Source of the DNA: Rhizobium sp. CCGE531
Lineage (GTDB): Bacteria; Pseudomonadota; Alphaproteobacteria; Rhizobiales; Rhizobiaceae
Reading direction: 5' to 3'
DNA: 64,000 bases
NCBI RefSeq assembly: GCF_003627795.1
Contig: NZ_CP032684.1
Span: forward strand, 3,015,001-3,079,000
Below the pieces are notes generated by a model. The model saw only the letters and a list, made by a program, of their open reading frames with translations, did not search any database and was not told where the DNA came from. Shown piece by piece: positions 15,803 through 25,122 of the stretch (position 1 is its first letter; every line of letters starts with the position of its first letter). The translations under genes were made by a program, and so were the position numbers.

Positions 15803-16810
15803 ATGATAGCAGTCTCCATTCTCAACCGGCTGATCATGGCCGCGATCACGCTCTTCGGCGTGGCGGTGATCGTCTTTGTCCTGCTGCGCGTCGTGCCGGG
15901 CGACCCCATCGCCATGATGACCTCGCCGGGCGCAAGCCCCGCCGATATCGCAGCACTCCGCGCCCATTACGGCCTCGATGCAAACCTCACGACCCAGTTC
16001 GGCATCTGGCTGAAATCAGTGCTGGTGGGTGACTTCGGGACATCGATCTCCCTGAAGCGTGATGTGCTGTCCCTGCTGGGAGAGCGCCTCCCGGCAACGC
16101 TGGAACTCGCCTTCGCAGCCCTCGTGCTGGCGGTTCTTCTCGGCGGCGCGGTCGCGATCGTCGGCACGCTTGCCCGCCGTACCCTGTTCGAGCCGGTGAT
16201 CGACAGTCTCAACGGCCTCTTCCTTGCCGTCCCGGATTTCGTCTGGGCGCTGGCGCTCGTGCTGGTCCTCGGCGTGCTGTTTCCGCTTTTCCCACTCTCT
16301 GGCCGCATCGACCCGAGCATAGACGCGCAATTCTCAACCCCCTTCTATCTCCTCGAAAGCCTGGTGACGCTTCGCTTCGGGATCTTTGCCGACATCTGCG
16401 CGCATATGATCATGCCGGTCCTGGCGCTCGGCCTGCCGCTGGCCGCCATCATCACCCGCGTGCTGAAAGCCGCACTCTCCGAGACCATGGTGCAGGACTA
16501 TATCCTACTTGCCAAGCTGAAGGGCATGTCCGACCTGCGGCTGGTGCTGCAGGAGGCGCTGCGCAACGCCGTCGGCCCGACGATCGCTCTCACAGGCGTG
16601 CAATTCACCTTCCTGATCGGCGGCACCGTCATCGTCGAGCGCATCTTCGCCTATCCCGGCATCGGCAACATGGCGATCGATGCGGTCATCAACCGCGACC
16701 TGCCGCTGATCCAAGGGCTCGTGCTCGTCTTCGGCGCCCTCTTCATCCTCGTCAATCTGGCTGTGGACTTGCTGGTCGCGGCCTTCAATCCGAGGCTCGC
16801 CCATGGCTGA
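15803..16810 (+). CDS. ABC transporter permease, DppB type
   Basis: 335 residues, about six membrane segments. The N-terminus is the standard LNRLIMAAITLFGVAVIVFV, followed by RVVPGDPIAMM, typical of DppB/OppB. The C-terminal inner-membrane signature is LRNAVGPTIALTGVQF. ATG 15803 has only a weak ribosome site, so translation may be less efficient than that of the binding protein. It overlaps the next permease gene by 8 bp. Confidence 0.9.
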   Translation: MIAVSILNRLIMAAITLFGVAVIVFVLLRVVPGDPIAMMTSPGASPADIAALRAHYGLDANLTTQFGIWLKSVLVGDFGTSISLKRDVLSLLGERLPATLELAFAALVLAVLLGGAVAIVGTLARRTLFEPVIDSLNGLFLAVPDFVWALALVLVLGVLFPLFPLSGRIDPSIDAQFSTPFYLLESLVTLRFGIFADICAHMIMPVLALGLPLAAIITRVLKAALSETMVQDYILLAKLKGMSDLRLVLQEALRNAVGPTIALTGVQFTFLIGGTVIVERIFAYPGIGNMAIDAVINRDLPLIQGLVLVFGALFILVNLAVDLLVAAFNPRLAHG

Positions 16811-17696
16811 CGTCATCTCGCCCGCCATGCCGCGACCACCATCGAGAATGGCGAGACGCGTACGCGCGCTGCTCTCCGAGCCGAAGGTCATCTTCGGTGG
16901 CGGCTTTATCCTCCTCCTCATCATCCTGGCGATCTTCGCGCCCTATATCGCGCCGAAAGATCCACTGGAGCAGGATCTCATGTCCGGTACTTTGCCGCCG
17001 GCGTGGATCGACGGCTCCGATCCGGGCTTCCTTCTGGGCACGGACGATCTTGGCCGCGACGTGCTCTCGCGCGCCATTTTCGGCACGCGCATCGCTCTGA
17101 CAGTCGCCTTTGTCGCAGCCGGGCTTGCGGCATTGATCGGCACACTGCTCGGCCTTCTCGCCGGCTGGTATGGCGGCTGGATCGACAGGGTGATCTCCCG
17201 CCTCGTCGATATCTGGATGGCCTTCCCGCCGGTGTTGCTGTCGATCCTGCTCGTCGCCGTCTTCGGCTCCGGCGTGCACTCGGTCATCGCGGCCATCGTC
17301 ATCATCGACTGGACGCGCTTCTGCCGCGTCGTGCGATCGGAAACGCAGGCGCAGGCGCGGATGGACTATGTCATCGCGGCCCATACAATCGGCTTTTCGC
17401 GAGCGAAAATCCTTTTCAGTGAGATCCTGCCCAATGTGACACCCGTGCTGATCGCCCTTGTCAGCCTGGAAATGGGCATCGCCGTCATTGTCGAAGCCAT
17501 CCTGTCCTTCGTCGGCCTGTCGGTCGCCTCCGACACGCCGACCTGGGGCGGCATGATCGCCGAGGGGCGGCAGATGATCTACCAAGGCTGGTGGGTGCTG
17601 GTCGTGCCGCTGATCGCGCTCTTCGCGACGGTGCTTGCCTTCAATCAACTCGGCGACGGCCTGCGCCGCGCCCTCGATCCGGTTATGCGCCGATGA
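16803..17696 (+). CDS. ABC transporter permease, DppC type
   Basis: 297 residues. A cytoplasmic N-terminal tail is followed by FGGGFILLLIILAIFAPYIA and the DppC-type motif LLGTDDLGRDVLSRAIFGTR. The EAA loop is AAHTIGFSRAKILFSEILPN. It pairs with the upstream DppB-like protein as the heterodimeric channel and overlaps the downstream ATPase gene by ATGA. Confidence 0.9.
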   Translation: MADVISPAMPRPPSRMARRVRALLSEPKVIFGGGFILLLIILAIFAPYIAPKDPLEQDLMSGTLPPAWIDGSDPGFLLGTDDLGRDVLSRAIFGTRIALTVAFVAAGLAALIGTLLGLLAGWYGGWIDRVISRLVDIWMAFPPVLLSILLVAVFGSGVHSVIAAIVIIDWTRFCRVVRSETQAQARMDYVIAAHTIGFSRAKILFSEILPNVTPVLIALVSLEMGIAVIVEAILSFVGLSVASDTPTWGGMIAEGRQMIYQGWWVLVVPLIALFATVLAFNQLGDGLRRALDPVMRR

Positions 17697-18565
17697 CATC
17701 TCCGCTTCTCTCCATTGCCGGCCTCAGCGCCGTTTCCGACCGCGACGGCGGCGCACCGATCCTTCGCGGCGTTCGCCTGACGCTAGAGCGCGGCGAAGTA
17801 CGCGGGCTTGTCGGCGAAAGCGGCGCCGGAAAATCGACCATTGCCAAAGCCCTGCTCGGCATCCTGCCGCGCAGCGTCCGCATCACCGCCGGCTCCATCC
17901 TTTTCGAAAGCCGCAATCTCCTCACCCTTTCCGCCAGGGAATTGCGCGGCATCATGGGCAGCGATATCTCGCTGATCCCGCAGGACCCGCAGACGGCGCT
18001 CAACCCAGGACGACGTATCGAGGCACAGCTAACCGACGGCCTCCGATTGAAACGAGGCATGTCGTCCCGTGATGCAAGACTGCGCGCGCTAAAACTGCTG
18101 GAGGAAGTGCATATCCGCGATCCCGAGCGCGTGCTGCGCGCCTATCCGCATGAATTGTCAGGCGGCATGCGCCAGCGCATATTGATCGCCGCCGCCTTCG
18201 CCCTGGAGCCGAAGCTGGTCGTGGCCGACGAACCGACCACGGCGCTCGATGTCACCGTGCAGAAGCAGATCCTGCGGCTGATCCGCGGCCTGCAGGAGGC
18301 CCACGGCACCGCCGTCATCTTCGTCACCCACGATCTCGGCGTTGTGGCCCAGATCTGCGACAGCGTTACGTTGCTCTATGCCGGCAAGGTCATCGAAGAG
18401 GGACGCACCAGTGATGTGCTTGGACACCCGCAGCACATCTACACGAAATCGCTTGTTGCCGCCGGCCCGCGCTACGATCGGCCAGATGCCGGGCTGATGC
18501 CGGTGCCGCAAGCCGTGTTCGAGCAACTACGCCGCGAAATCGGCATCCCTGAGGGCGGCCGATGA
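17693..18565 (+). CDS. ABC transporter ATP-binding protein, DppD type
   Basis: 290 residues. Walker A is GESGAGKST, the signature LSGGMRQR, Walker B LVVADEPTTALD and the H-loop FVTHDLG. The C-terminal tail carries the peptide-transporter extension RYDRPDAGLMPVP. ATG 17693 overlaps the stop of the permease gene (ATGA), and its own stop overlaps the next ATPase in the same way, so the operon is translationally coupled. It drives import together with the DppF-like partner. Confidence 0.92.
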   Translation: MTSPLLSIAGLSAVSDRDGGAPILRGVRLTLERGEVRGLVGESGAGKSTIAKALLGILPRSVRITAGSILFESRNLLTLSARELRGIMGSDISLIPQDPQTALNPGRRIEAQLTDGLRLKRGMSSRDARLRALKLLEEVHIRDPERVLRAYPHELSGGMRQRILIAAAFALEPKLVVADEPTTALDVTVQKQILRLIRGLQEAHGTAVIFVTHDLGVVAQICDSVTLLYAGKVIEEGRTSDVLGHPQHIYTKSLVAAGPRYDRPDAGLMPVPQAVFEQLRREIGIPEGGR

Positions 18566-19416
18566 GCGTTTCCGATCATCTCCTGTCCGCTAGGGGAATC
18601 GAAGTCACCTATGGCGCCAAGCCGCATCTCTTCGGCCCGCCAGGCCATGGCATCAAAGTGCTGCACGGCGTCGATATCGACATCCGCCGTGGCGAGACTG
18701 TGGGAATCGTCGGCGAAAGCGGCTCGGGCAAGACAACGCTCGGCCGCGCCCTGCTGCGGCTGGTCGATGTCAACGCGGGCACCATCCATTTCGACGGTAG
18801 GGACATCACCCGTCTGCCCGATGCCGACATGCGCCCGTTGCGCCGCCGCATGCAGATGATTTTCCAGGATCCGATGGCCTCGCTCAATCCGCGCCACACG
18901 ATCCGCCGCATCCTTGTCGAACCTTTGCTGCTGCATCGACTAGCCTCCGACCGGAAAGAAGCAGAACGCCACGTCGCAAAAATCCTCGAGCGGGTGACGC
19001 TGCCGCAGGCCTGCCTCGATCGCAATCCGAATGAGCTTTCCGGCGGCCAGCGCCAGCGTATCGGCATCGCCCGCGCCGCGCTGCTCAAGCCGGACTTCGT
19101 GCTTGCCGACGAGATCGTCTCCGGCCTCGATGTGTCGACGCAGGCACAGGTGCTCAATCTGCTGAAAGAGCTTTCGCGCGACCTCGGCCTTTCCATGGCC
19201 TTCATAAGCCACGACCTCTCCGTCATCCGCGCCATCTGTAACCGCGTCTATGTCCTGCGCCACGGCCGCGTCGAGGAAGATGGCGATTGCGAACGCGTCT
19301 TCACCGCACCCGCCTCCGCCTATACGCGCATGCTGCTCGACGCCATTCCCCTGCCGGAAATCGACCCGAACTGGCTCGGCCGCGAAAGCCTGATGGAAGA
19401 AGCGTCAGAAGCTTGA
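18562..19416 (+). CDS. ABC transporter ATP-binding protein, DppF type
   Basis: 284 residues. Walker A GESGSGKTT, signature LSGGQRQR, Walker B FVLADEIVSGLD and H-loop FISHDLS are intact. The Walker B aspartate-glutamate pair is followed by IVSGLD where most family members have PVSALD, a small deviation. It is the last gene of the importer operon; a VOC gene follows 84 bp on. Confidence 0.92.
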   Translation: MSVSDHLLSARGIEVTYGAKPHLFGPPGHGIKVLHGVDIDIRRGETVGIVGESGSGKTTLGRALLRLVDVNAGTIHFDGRDITRLPDADMRPLRRRMQMIFQDPMASLNPRHTIRRILVEPLLLHRLASDRKEAERHVAKILERVTLPQACLDRNPNELSGGQRQRIGIARAALLKPDFVLADEIVSGLDVSTQAQVLNLLKELSRDLGLSMAFISHDLSVIRAICNRVYVLRHGRVEEDGDCERVFTAPASAYTRMLLDAIPLPEIDPNWLGRESLMEEASEA

Positions 19417-19500
19417 ATAGTCGCTGGAAGGGGGCGCAAAGCCGTCACTTAAACCGCAGCAAGAACGCAATAGCATCGGCATACCCAAAGGGGGATCACC

Positions 19501-20064
19501 ATGAAATACCCTGTGTCAGCAGAGAAAAATGCCGGCGGCCTGCCCGGACTTCGTGGCCACGATCATACGGGACTCACGGTGCCGGATATGAAGCAGGCGG
19601 TCGATTTCTTTCAGAAGGTGCTCGGCTGTGAGGTCATAATGTCGTTCGGCCCCTTTGCCGATGACGAGGGCACGTTCATGACGGATTTGCTCGGTGTCCA
19701 CCCCAAGGCTCAGGTAAAGCAAATAACGCAAATACGCTGCGGTTTCGGATCGAACATAGAGCTCTTCGAATACTCGGCTCCGGACCAGCGAGATCTGAAA
19801 CAGAAGAACAGCGATATCGGCGCATTTCATATCTCGCTCTACGTCGATGATATCGACGCGGCAAAGGCCTATCTGGACAGCAACAACATCGAGACACGGC
19901 TCGGACCATTCCCGGTCCAGGATGGCCCCGCCGCCGGCCAATCGATCCTGTATTTTCAGGCGCCATGGGGTCTGCAGTTCGAAGCGATCAGCTATCCCAA
20001 GGGCATGGCTTATGAAAAAGATGCCGAAACCGTGTTGTGGGATCCGAAGAATCCGGGCAGGTGA
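19501..20064 (+). CDS. VOC-family (glyoxalase/dioxygenase fold) protein
   Basis: 187 residues. The vicinal oxygen chelate fold is shown by HDHTGLTVPDMKQAVDFFQK at the N-terminus (first metal His), an ELFEYSAP segment, and GAFHISLYVDDIDAAKAYL in the second half. A ribosome site GGGGATCACC precedes ATG 19501. It follows the ABC importer genes on the same strand and converges on the CoA-ligase gene. Members include lyases, isomerases and ring-cleaving dioxygenases; the reaction here cannot be named. A role in handling a pathway intermediate or aldehyde by-product is possible. Confidence 0.75.
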   Translation: MKYPVSAEKNAGGLPGLRGHDHTGLTVPDMKQAVDFFQKVLGCEVIMSFGPFADDEGTFMTDLLGVHPKAQVKQITQIRCGFGSNIELFEYSAPDQRDLKQKNSDIGAFHISLYVDDIDAAKAYLDSNNIETRLGPFPVQDGPAAGQSILYFQAPWGLQFEAISYPKGMAYEKDAETVLWDPKNPGR

Positions 20065-20089
20065 TCGGCGCCAGGAAAGCGCCGCCTAA

Positions 20090-21712
20090 TCAAGCCGCCG
20101 GCGTCTTCAGGCGAAACCGCTGTATCTTGCCAGATTCCGTCTTCGGCAGAGCTTCGACGAAGATAATGGAGCGCGGATATTTGTAAGGCGCGATCACGGC
20201 CTTCACATGATCCTGCAGCTTCCTGACCTGCAGATCCGATGCGACGATGCCTGCCGCCAGCACCACATGGGCCTGAACGATGTGGCCGCGATCCTCGTCC
20301 GGCTTGCCGATGACGGCGCATTCGAGTACGTCGGCATGCGACAGAAGCGCTGCCTCCACTTCCGGCCCAGCAATATTGTAACCGGCGGATAAAATGATGT
20401 CGTCGGAACGGGCGGCGAAGTGGAAATAGCCGCCTTCGTCCTGAATGAAGCTGTCGCCCGTCAGGTTCCAGCCATCGCGCACATAGTCGGCCTGCCGGTG
20501 GTCGGCGAGATAGCGGCAGCCGATCGGCCCGCGAACGACGAGCTTGCCGATTGTCCCTCGCGCAACCTCGTTCATCTCGTCATCGACGACGCGGGCTTCA
20601 TAGCCCGTCAGCGGCTTGCCGGTGCAGTTCGGCCGCGCGTCGGAAAGATGATTGGAGATGAAGATGTGCAGCAACTCGGTCGAGCCGATGCCGTCGAGGA
20701 TCGGCTTGCCGGTCTTGCGCGTCCACTCCTCGAAGATCGGCCCCGGCAGCGTCTCGCCGGCGGAGACGGCAATGCGAAGCGAGGAAAGATCCGCTCCCGC
20801 CTCCATCGCCGCCAGCATGGCGCGATAGGCCGTCGGCGCGGTGAAGCTGATGGTCGCGCCATAGTCCTGGATGATCTCGACCATGTTCTTCGGCGAAGCG
20901 TTTTCGAGCAGCGCCGTCGATGCCCCGAAGCGCAAGGGGAAGACGACCAGACCGCCGAGCCCGAAGGTGAAGGCTATCGGCGGCGAACCGATGAAGACGT
21001 CGTCCGGCGTCACCTGCAGGACTTCCCTGGCGTAGGTGTCGGCTATGATCAGGATATCCCGATGAAAATGCATGGTGGCCTTGGGCACACCCGTCGATCC
21101 CGATGTGAAACCGAGCAGCGCCACATCGTCCCGTCCGGTTTTGACCGGTTCGAAGCGAACGGGCTTGTTGAGCGCAATGCGGTCGAGTTCCGCATCGTGA
21201 TTGGCGGTGCCGTCGAAGCCCACCACCTGCTTGAGGAAGCGGCTGTCCTTGGCCGCAGTGACGAGCTCTTCCAGCAGCCTTGTATCGCAGAGCGCAAACG
21301 AGATTTCCGCCTTGTCGATGATCTTCGACAGCTCGCCCGCCCGCAACATCGGCATGGTGTTGACCGCAACGGCGCCGACCTTTGTCACCGCCAGCCAGCA
21401 GGCGATCATGGCGGGATTGTTTCCGGAGCGGATGAGAACACGATTGCCGGGCTTGAGGCCGAAATTCTCGATGAGCGCATGGGCGATGCGATTGGTCCAG
21501 TCCGCCAGCTCCTTGTAGGTGCGGCGGCGGCCGTTACCGATCAGGGCCACATTGTCGCCAAAACCCTTCTCGACCATGCGGTCGCTGAGTTCGAAACCGG
21601 CATTCAACCATTCCGGATAGTCGAAACCCTCCATCCGCAGCTCGGGCCATTCCTCGAAAGGCGGCAGATTGTCTCGCGTGAATGTATCGGTATGGCCGGT
21701 CGGTCCCAGCAT
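20090..21712 (-). CDS. Aryl-CoA ligase, 2-aminobenzoate-CoA ligase-like (AMP-forming)
   Basis: 540 residues, acyl-adenylate-forming superfamily, benzoate-CoA ligase branch. The phosphate-binding loop is LLGFTSGSTGVPKATMHFHR. The hinge and C-domain region include SAGYNIAGPEVEAALLSH, and the catalytic lysine block is PKTESGKIQRFRLK. Start ATG 21712 follows GGGAGCGAGG. It would activate an aromatic acid, likely 2-aminobenzoate, to its CoA ester with ATP. It is divergent from the monooxygenase/reductase gene that would use that product; two copies of motif A lie between them. Benzoate or salicylate as substrate cannot be excluded from sequence. Confidence 0.85.
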   Translation of the reverse strand: MLGPTGHTDTFTRDNLPPFEEWPELRMEGFDYPEWLNAGFELSDRMVEKGFGDNVALIGNGRRRTYKELADWTNRIAHALIENFGLKPGNRVLIRSGNNPAMIACWLAVTKVGAVAVNTMPMLRAGELSKIIDKAEISFALCDTRLLEELVTAAKDSRFLKQVVGFDGTANHDAELDRIALNKPVRFEPVKTGRDDVALLGFTSGSTGVPKATMHFHRDILIIADTYAREVLQVTPDDVFIGSPPIAFTFGLGGLVVFPLRFGASTALLENASPKNMVEIIQDYGATISFTAPTAYRAMLAAMEAGADLSSLRIAVSAGETLPGPIFEEWTRKTGKPILDGIGSTELLHIFISNHLSDARPNCTGKPLTGYEARVVDDEMNEVARGTIGKLVVRGPIGCRYLADHRQADYVRDGWNLTGDSFIQDEGGYFHFAARSDDIILSAGYNIAGPEVEAALLSHADVLECAVIGKPDEDRGHIVQAHVVLAAGIVASDLQVRKLQDHVKAVIAPYKYPRSIIFVEALPKTESGKIQRFRLKTPAA

Positions 21713-21825
21713 TGCCTCGCTCCCGCATTCTTCTCGATCGAAGCCACCATCGCCGCTTTCCCCTGCGGCACATGTAGCGTTGCCAAAAAGGATCGCACCG
21801 AAGCCCGCAATGTTCAAGCAAGAAA

Positions 21826-21839
21826 TTTTAAGCCTAAAC
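21826..21839. promoter_or_regulatory. Operator candidate, motif A copy 4
   Basis: TTTTAAGCCTAAAC matches the consensus at 12 of 14 positions, 114 bp upstream of the CoA-ligase start. Confidence 0.5.
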
Positions 21840-21955
21840 TATTTTTGAATATTCATTGATTTAAAAAGACAATTTTCAGTTTCCACGGTATTGTGCCCAT
21901 CTGTTATCCGCAGTTTCCGGCAGGAAAAGCCTTGACGAATGGCGGCGACAAGATA

Positions 21956-21969
21956 TTTTAAACTTAAAT
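21956..21969. promoter_or_regulatory. Operator candidate, motif A copy 5
   Basis: TTTTAAACTTAAAT matches the consensus at 12 of 14 positions, 43 bp upstream of the monooxygenase/reductase start, a position suited to blocking a promoter. Confidence 0.5.
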
Positions 21970-22011
21970 GATTTTGGAGACCGGCTGCGGCTGGACGAGG
22001 AGGGAAAAGCG

Positions 22012-24330
22012 ATGCGCATCGTCTGTATCGGCGGCGGCCCCGCAGGGCTCTACTTCGCTCTTCTGATGAAGAAGCTCCATCCCGAGCATTCCATCCGCGT
22101 CGTCGAGCGGAATCGCCCCTATGATACCTTCGGCTGGGGTGTCGTCTTCTCCGACGCAACAATGGTTTCGATGCGCGAATGGGACCCGGAAAGTGCCTCC
22201 GAAATCGAGGACGCCTTCAACCATTGGGACGATATCGAGGTCCTGTTCAAGGGCACGCGCCAGCGCACATCGGGCCACGGCTTCGTCGGCATCGGCCGCA
22301 AGAAGCTCTTGAATATCCTGCAGAAGCGCTGCGAAGCGCTCGACGTGGAGCTGATTTTCGAAACCGACGTCAATTCCGATCTCGATTATCCGGACGCTGA
22401 TCTGATCATCGGTTCGGACGGCCTCAATTCGAAGATCCGCAATCATTACCCGGAAGTCTTCCAGCCGGACATGATTGTCAGGCCGAACCGCTATATCTGG
22501 CTCGGCACTAACAAGCAGTACGACGCCTTCACCTTCGATTTCCGCCGCACCGATCACGGCTGGTTCCAGGCGCATATCTACAAGTTCGACGACAGGACCT
22601 CGACCTTCATCGTCGAGACGACGGAAGAAGCCTATCTCGCCCACGGCCTCGACAAGATGGACCAGGACGGCGCCATCGCCTTCTGCGAAAACCTGTTTTC
22701 CGAAGTGCTCGAAGGCGCGTCGCTGATGACCAATGCCCGCCATATCCGCGGCTCGGCCTGGCTCAACTTCAACCGCCTGATCTGCGGCAAGTGGAGCCAT
22801 TTCAACGGCAATTCCCATGTGGTGCTGATGGGCGATGCCGCCCACACCGCCCATTTCGCCATCGGCTCCGGCACCAAGCTTGCGATCGACGACGCCATTG
22901 AGCTGACCCGCCTGTTCCAGATCCACGGGCATGGGAAGGACACGATACCGGCAGTCCTTGAGACCTACGAGGAAATCCGCCGCGTCGATGTCGCCCGCAT
23001 CCAGAATGCCGCTCGCAATGCGATGGAATGGTTCGAAGTCGTCGGCCACCGCTATGCGGACACGCTCGAGCCGCCGCAATTCATGTATTCGATGCTCACG
23101 CGTTCGCAGCGCATCAGCCATGAGAATCTGCGGCTGCGCGACAAGACCTGGCTCGAAGGCTATGAGCGCTGGTTCGCCGAAAAATCCGGCCTCGCCGTCG
23201 GCAACGACCGTTGCCTGCCGCCTATGTTCACGCCCTATCGTCTGCGCGATGTCCAGCTCATCAACCGCATCGTCATGTCGCCGATGGCGATGTATTCGGC
23301 TGAAGATGGCGTGATGAATGACTTCCACATCGTCCATCTCGGCTCGCGCGCGCTTGGCGGCGCCGGGCTGATCTTCGCTGAGATGACCTGCGTCACCCCG
23401 GATGCCCGCATCACGCCCGGCTGCCTCGGCCTCTGGAACGAGGCGCAGGTCGCGCAGTGGAAGCGCCTCGTCGATTTCGTTCACATGAACAGCGCCGCCA
23501 AGGTCGGCATCCAGCTCGGCCATGCCGGCCGCAAGGGCGCGACGAAGCTCGCCTGGGAAGGCATCGACCAACCGCTTCCCGAAGGCGAGTGGCCGCTGAT
23601 CTCCGCATCATCAGTCCCCTATCTCAAGAATAGCCAGGTGCCGAGGGCCATGGATCGCGCCGATATGGACCGCGTCAAGGCCGACTTCATCCGCTCGACG
23701 GAACTGGCGGTCGAGACCGGCGCCGACTGGCTGGAGCTGCACTGCGCCCATGGCTATCTGCTGTCGAGCTTCCTGTCGCCGCTGACCAATCAGCGCAACG
23801 ACGAATATGGCGGCAGCCATGAAAACCGCGCCCGCTATCCCCTCGAAATCTTCCATGCGATGCGGGCCATCTGGCCGGCGAACAAGCCGATCTCAGTCCG
23901 CCTTTCCTGCCATGACTGGACCGATGGCGGCAACACGCCGGAAGACGCGGCGATCTTCGCCCGCCTGTTCAAGGAAGCGGGCGCCGACCTGATCGACTGC
24001 TCCTCCGGCCAGGTGTCGAAGCAGGAACAGCCGGTTTACGGCCGCCTGTTCCAGACGCCCTTCTCGGACAAGATCCGCAACGAGATCGGCATCCCGACGA
24101 TCGCCGTCGGTGCGATCTCCGAGGCCGACCACGCCAATTCGATCATTGCGGCAGGCCGCGCCGATCTCTGCGCCATCGCCCGTCCGCATCTGGCGGACCC
24201 CGCCTGGTCGCTGCATGAAGCCGCCAAGATCGGCCTGACTTCCATTCCCTGGCCGAAGCAATATCTTTCCGGCAAGACTCAGTACGAAACCAACCTCGCC
24301 CGCGCGGCCACATCAGCGCCGGCGAAATGA
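22012..24330 (+). CDS. Bifunctional 2-aminobenzoyl-CoA monooxygenase/reductase (salicylyl-CoA 5-hydroxylase-like)
   Basis: 772 residues, a fusion of two flavoproteins. Residues 1 to about 385 are an aromatic-ring hydroxylase: FAD motif IVCIGGGPAGLYFALLMKK and the GD motif LMGDAAHTAHFAIGSG. From about residue 400 there is an Old Yellow Enzyme domain (FTPYRLRDVQLINRIVMSPM; LGHAGRKG; LHCAHGYLLSSFLSP). This architecture is that of Azoarcus evansii 2-aminobenzoyl-CoA monooxygenase/reductase, which hydroxylates C5 and then reduces the ring to a non-aromatic 2-amino-5-oxocyclohexenecarboxyl-CoA. It heads the operon of beta-oxidation-like genes. Salicylyl-CoA hydroxylase activity is the main alternative; ligase and RidA neighbours favour the amino substrate. 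Confidence 0.9.
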   Translation: MRIVCIGGGPAGLYFALLMKKLHPEHSIRVVERNRPYDTFGWGVVFSDATMVSMREWDPESASEIEDAFNHWDDIEVLFKGTRQRTSGHGFVGIGRKKLLNILQKRCEALDVELIFETDVNSDLDYPDADLIIGSDGLNSKIRNHYPEVFQPDMIVRPNRYIWLGTNKQYDAFTFDFRRTDHGWFQAHIYKFDDRTSTFIVETTEEAYLAHGLDKMDQDGAIAFCENLFSEVLEGASLMTNARHIRGSAWLNFNRLICGKWSHFNGNSHVVLMGDAAHTAHFAIGSGTKLAIDDAIELTRLFQIHGHGKDTIPAVLETYEEIRRVDVARIQNAARNAMEWFEVVGHRYADTLEPPQFMYSMLTRSQRISHENLRLRDKTWLEGYERWFAEKSGLAVGNDRCLPPMFTPYRLRDVQLINRIVMSPMAMYSAEDGVMNDFHIVHLGSRALGGAGLIFAEMTCVTPDARITPGCLGLWNEAQVAQWKRLVDFVHMNSAAKVGIQLGHAGRKGATKLAWEGIDQPLPEGEWPLISASSVPYLKNSQVPRAMDRADMDRVKADFIRSTELAVETGADWLELHCAHGYLLSSFLSPLTNQRNDEYGGSHENRARYPLEIFHAMRAIWPANKPISVRLSCHDWTDGGNTPEDAAIFARLFKEAGADLIDCSSGQVSKQEQPVYGRLFQTPFSDKIRNEIGIPTIAVGAISEADHANSIIAAGRADLCAIARPHLADPAWSLHEAAKIGLTSIPWPKQYLSGKTQYETNLARAATSAPAK

Positions 24331-24337
24331 GGATGAG

Positions 24338-25117
24338 ATGACGACTTCGGGCAAACTCGCCGGCCGCCACGCCCTCGTCACCGGGGCCGGCAGCGGCATT
24401 GGCGCCGCGATCGCCAAGGCGCTCGCCGCCGAAGGCGCGCGTGTCAGTCTTGCCGGTCGTCGCAGGGAGCCGTTGGAAGCGGTCGCCGCCGAGATCGGCG
24501 CGCATGGATTCGTGGTCGATGACTTCGATGTCACGAGCCCCGAGGCCGTGGCACAGGGCCTCGCCAAAGCACGCGAAAAGTTTGGCCCGGTCGATATCCT
24601 CGTCAACAATGCCGGCGAAGCGCCAAGCGCGCCCTTCGAGAAGACGAGCCTTGAGGCCTGGAACCACGTCCTGTCGGTCGACCTCACGGGCGTTTTCGCG
24701 GTGACGCAGGCAGCCCTGCCCGACCTGAAGGCACATGGCGCCGGCGCTCGCATTATCAACATCGCCTCGACGGCCGGCCTGAAGGGATACGCTTACGTCT
24801 CGGCTTACGTTGCCGCCAAGCATGGCGTCGTCGGCCTGACCCGCTCGCTGGCGCTGGAATTGGCGAAGACCGGCATCACGGTCAACGCCGTCTGCCCCGG
24901 CTTTACCGATACGCCGATCATCCAGCGGTCGATCGAGACGATCGTCGCCAAGACCGGGCGCACAGCCGAACAGGCACTTGCCGAACTCACGAAATCCAAT
25001 CCGCAGAGACGCCTCGTCAAGCCGGAAGAGGTTGCCGACACCGTGCTGTGGCTGGCCTCGCCGGCCGCTGCATCGATCAATGGACAGGCAATTGCGGTTG
25101 CCGGTGGGGAGGTTTGA
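24338..25117 (+). CDS. Short-chain dehydrogenase/reductase
   Basis: 259 residues. The NAD(P) motif is [16 protein letters not shown], the structural NNAG is present, and the catalytic triad is Ser in IASTAG with YVAAK. The length and C-terminal sequence suit hydroxyacyl-CoA or 3-oxoacyl-type SDRs. It starts 7 bp after the monooxygenase/reductase gene, within a tight operon. A likely role is oxidoreduction of a hydroxy or oxo group of the dearomatised CoA ester. Confidence 0.88.
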   Translation: MTTSGKLAGRHALVTGAGSGIGAAIAKALAAEGARVSLAGRRREPLEAVAAEIGAHGFVVDDFDVTSPEAVAQGLAKAREKFGPVDILVNNAGEAPSAPFEKTSLEAWNHVLSVDLTGVFAVTQAALPDLKAHGAGARIINIASTAGLKGYAYVSAYVAAKHGVVGLTRSLALELAKTGITVNAVCPGFTDTPIIQRSIETIVAKTGRTAEQALAELTKSNPQRRLVKPEEVADTVLWLASPAAASINGQAIAVAGGEV

Positions 25118-25122
25118 GCGCC

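Larger units (their letters stand above)
21713..22011. promoter_or_regulatory. Divergent control region with two motif A operators
   Basis: 299 bp, AT-rich in the middle, no gene seen. Motif A copies lie at 21826-21839 and 21956-21969, one before each divergent gene. Confidence 0.5.

Noticed and set aside
20420..21859. 479-codon open frame on the plus strand
   Set aside because: Antisense to the CoA-ligase gene and arginine-rich without motifs; a shadow.
21964..23571. 535-codon open frame on the minus strand
   Set aside because: Fully antisense to the monooxygenase/reductase gene, which has clear FAD and OYE motifs.
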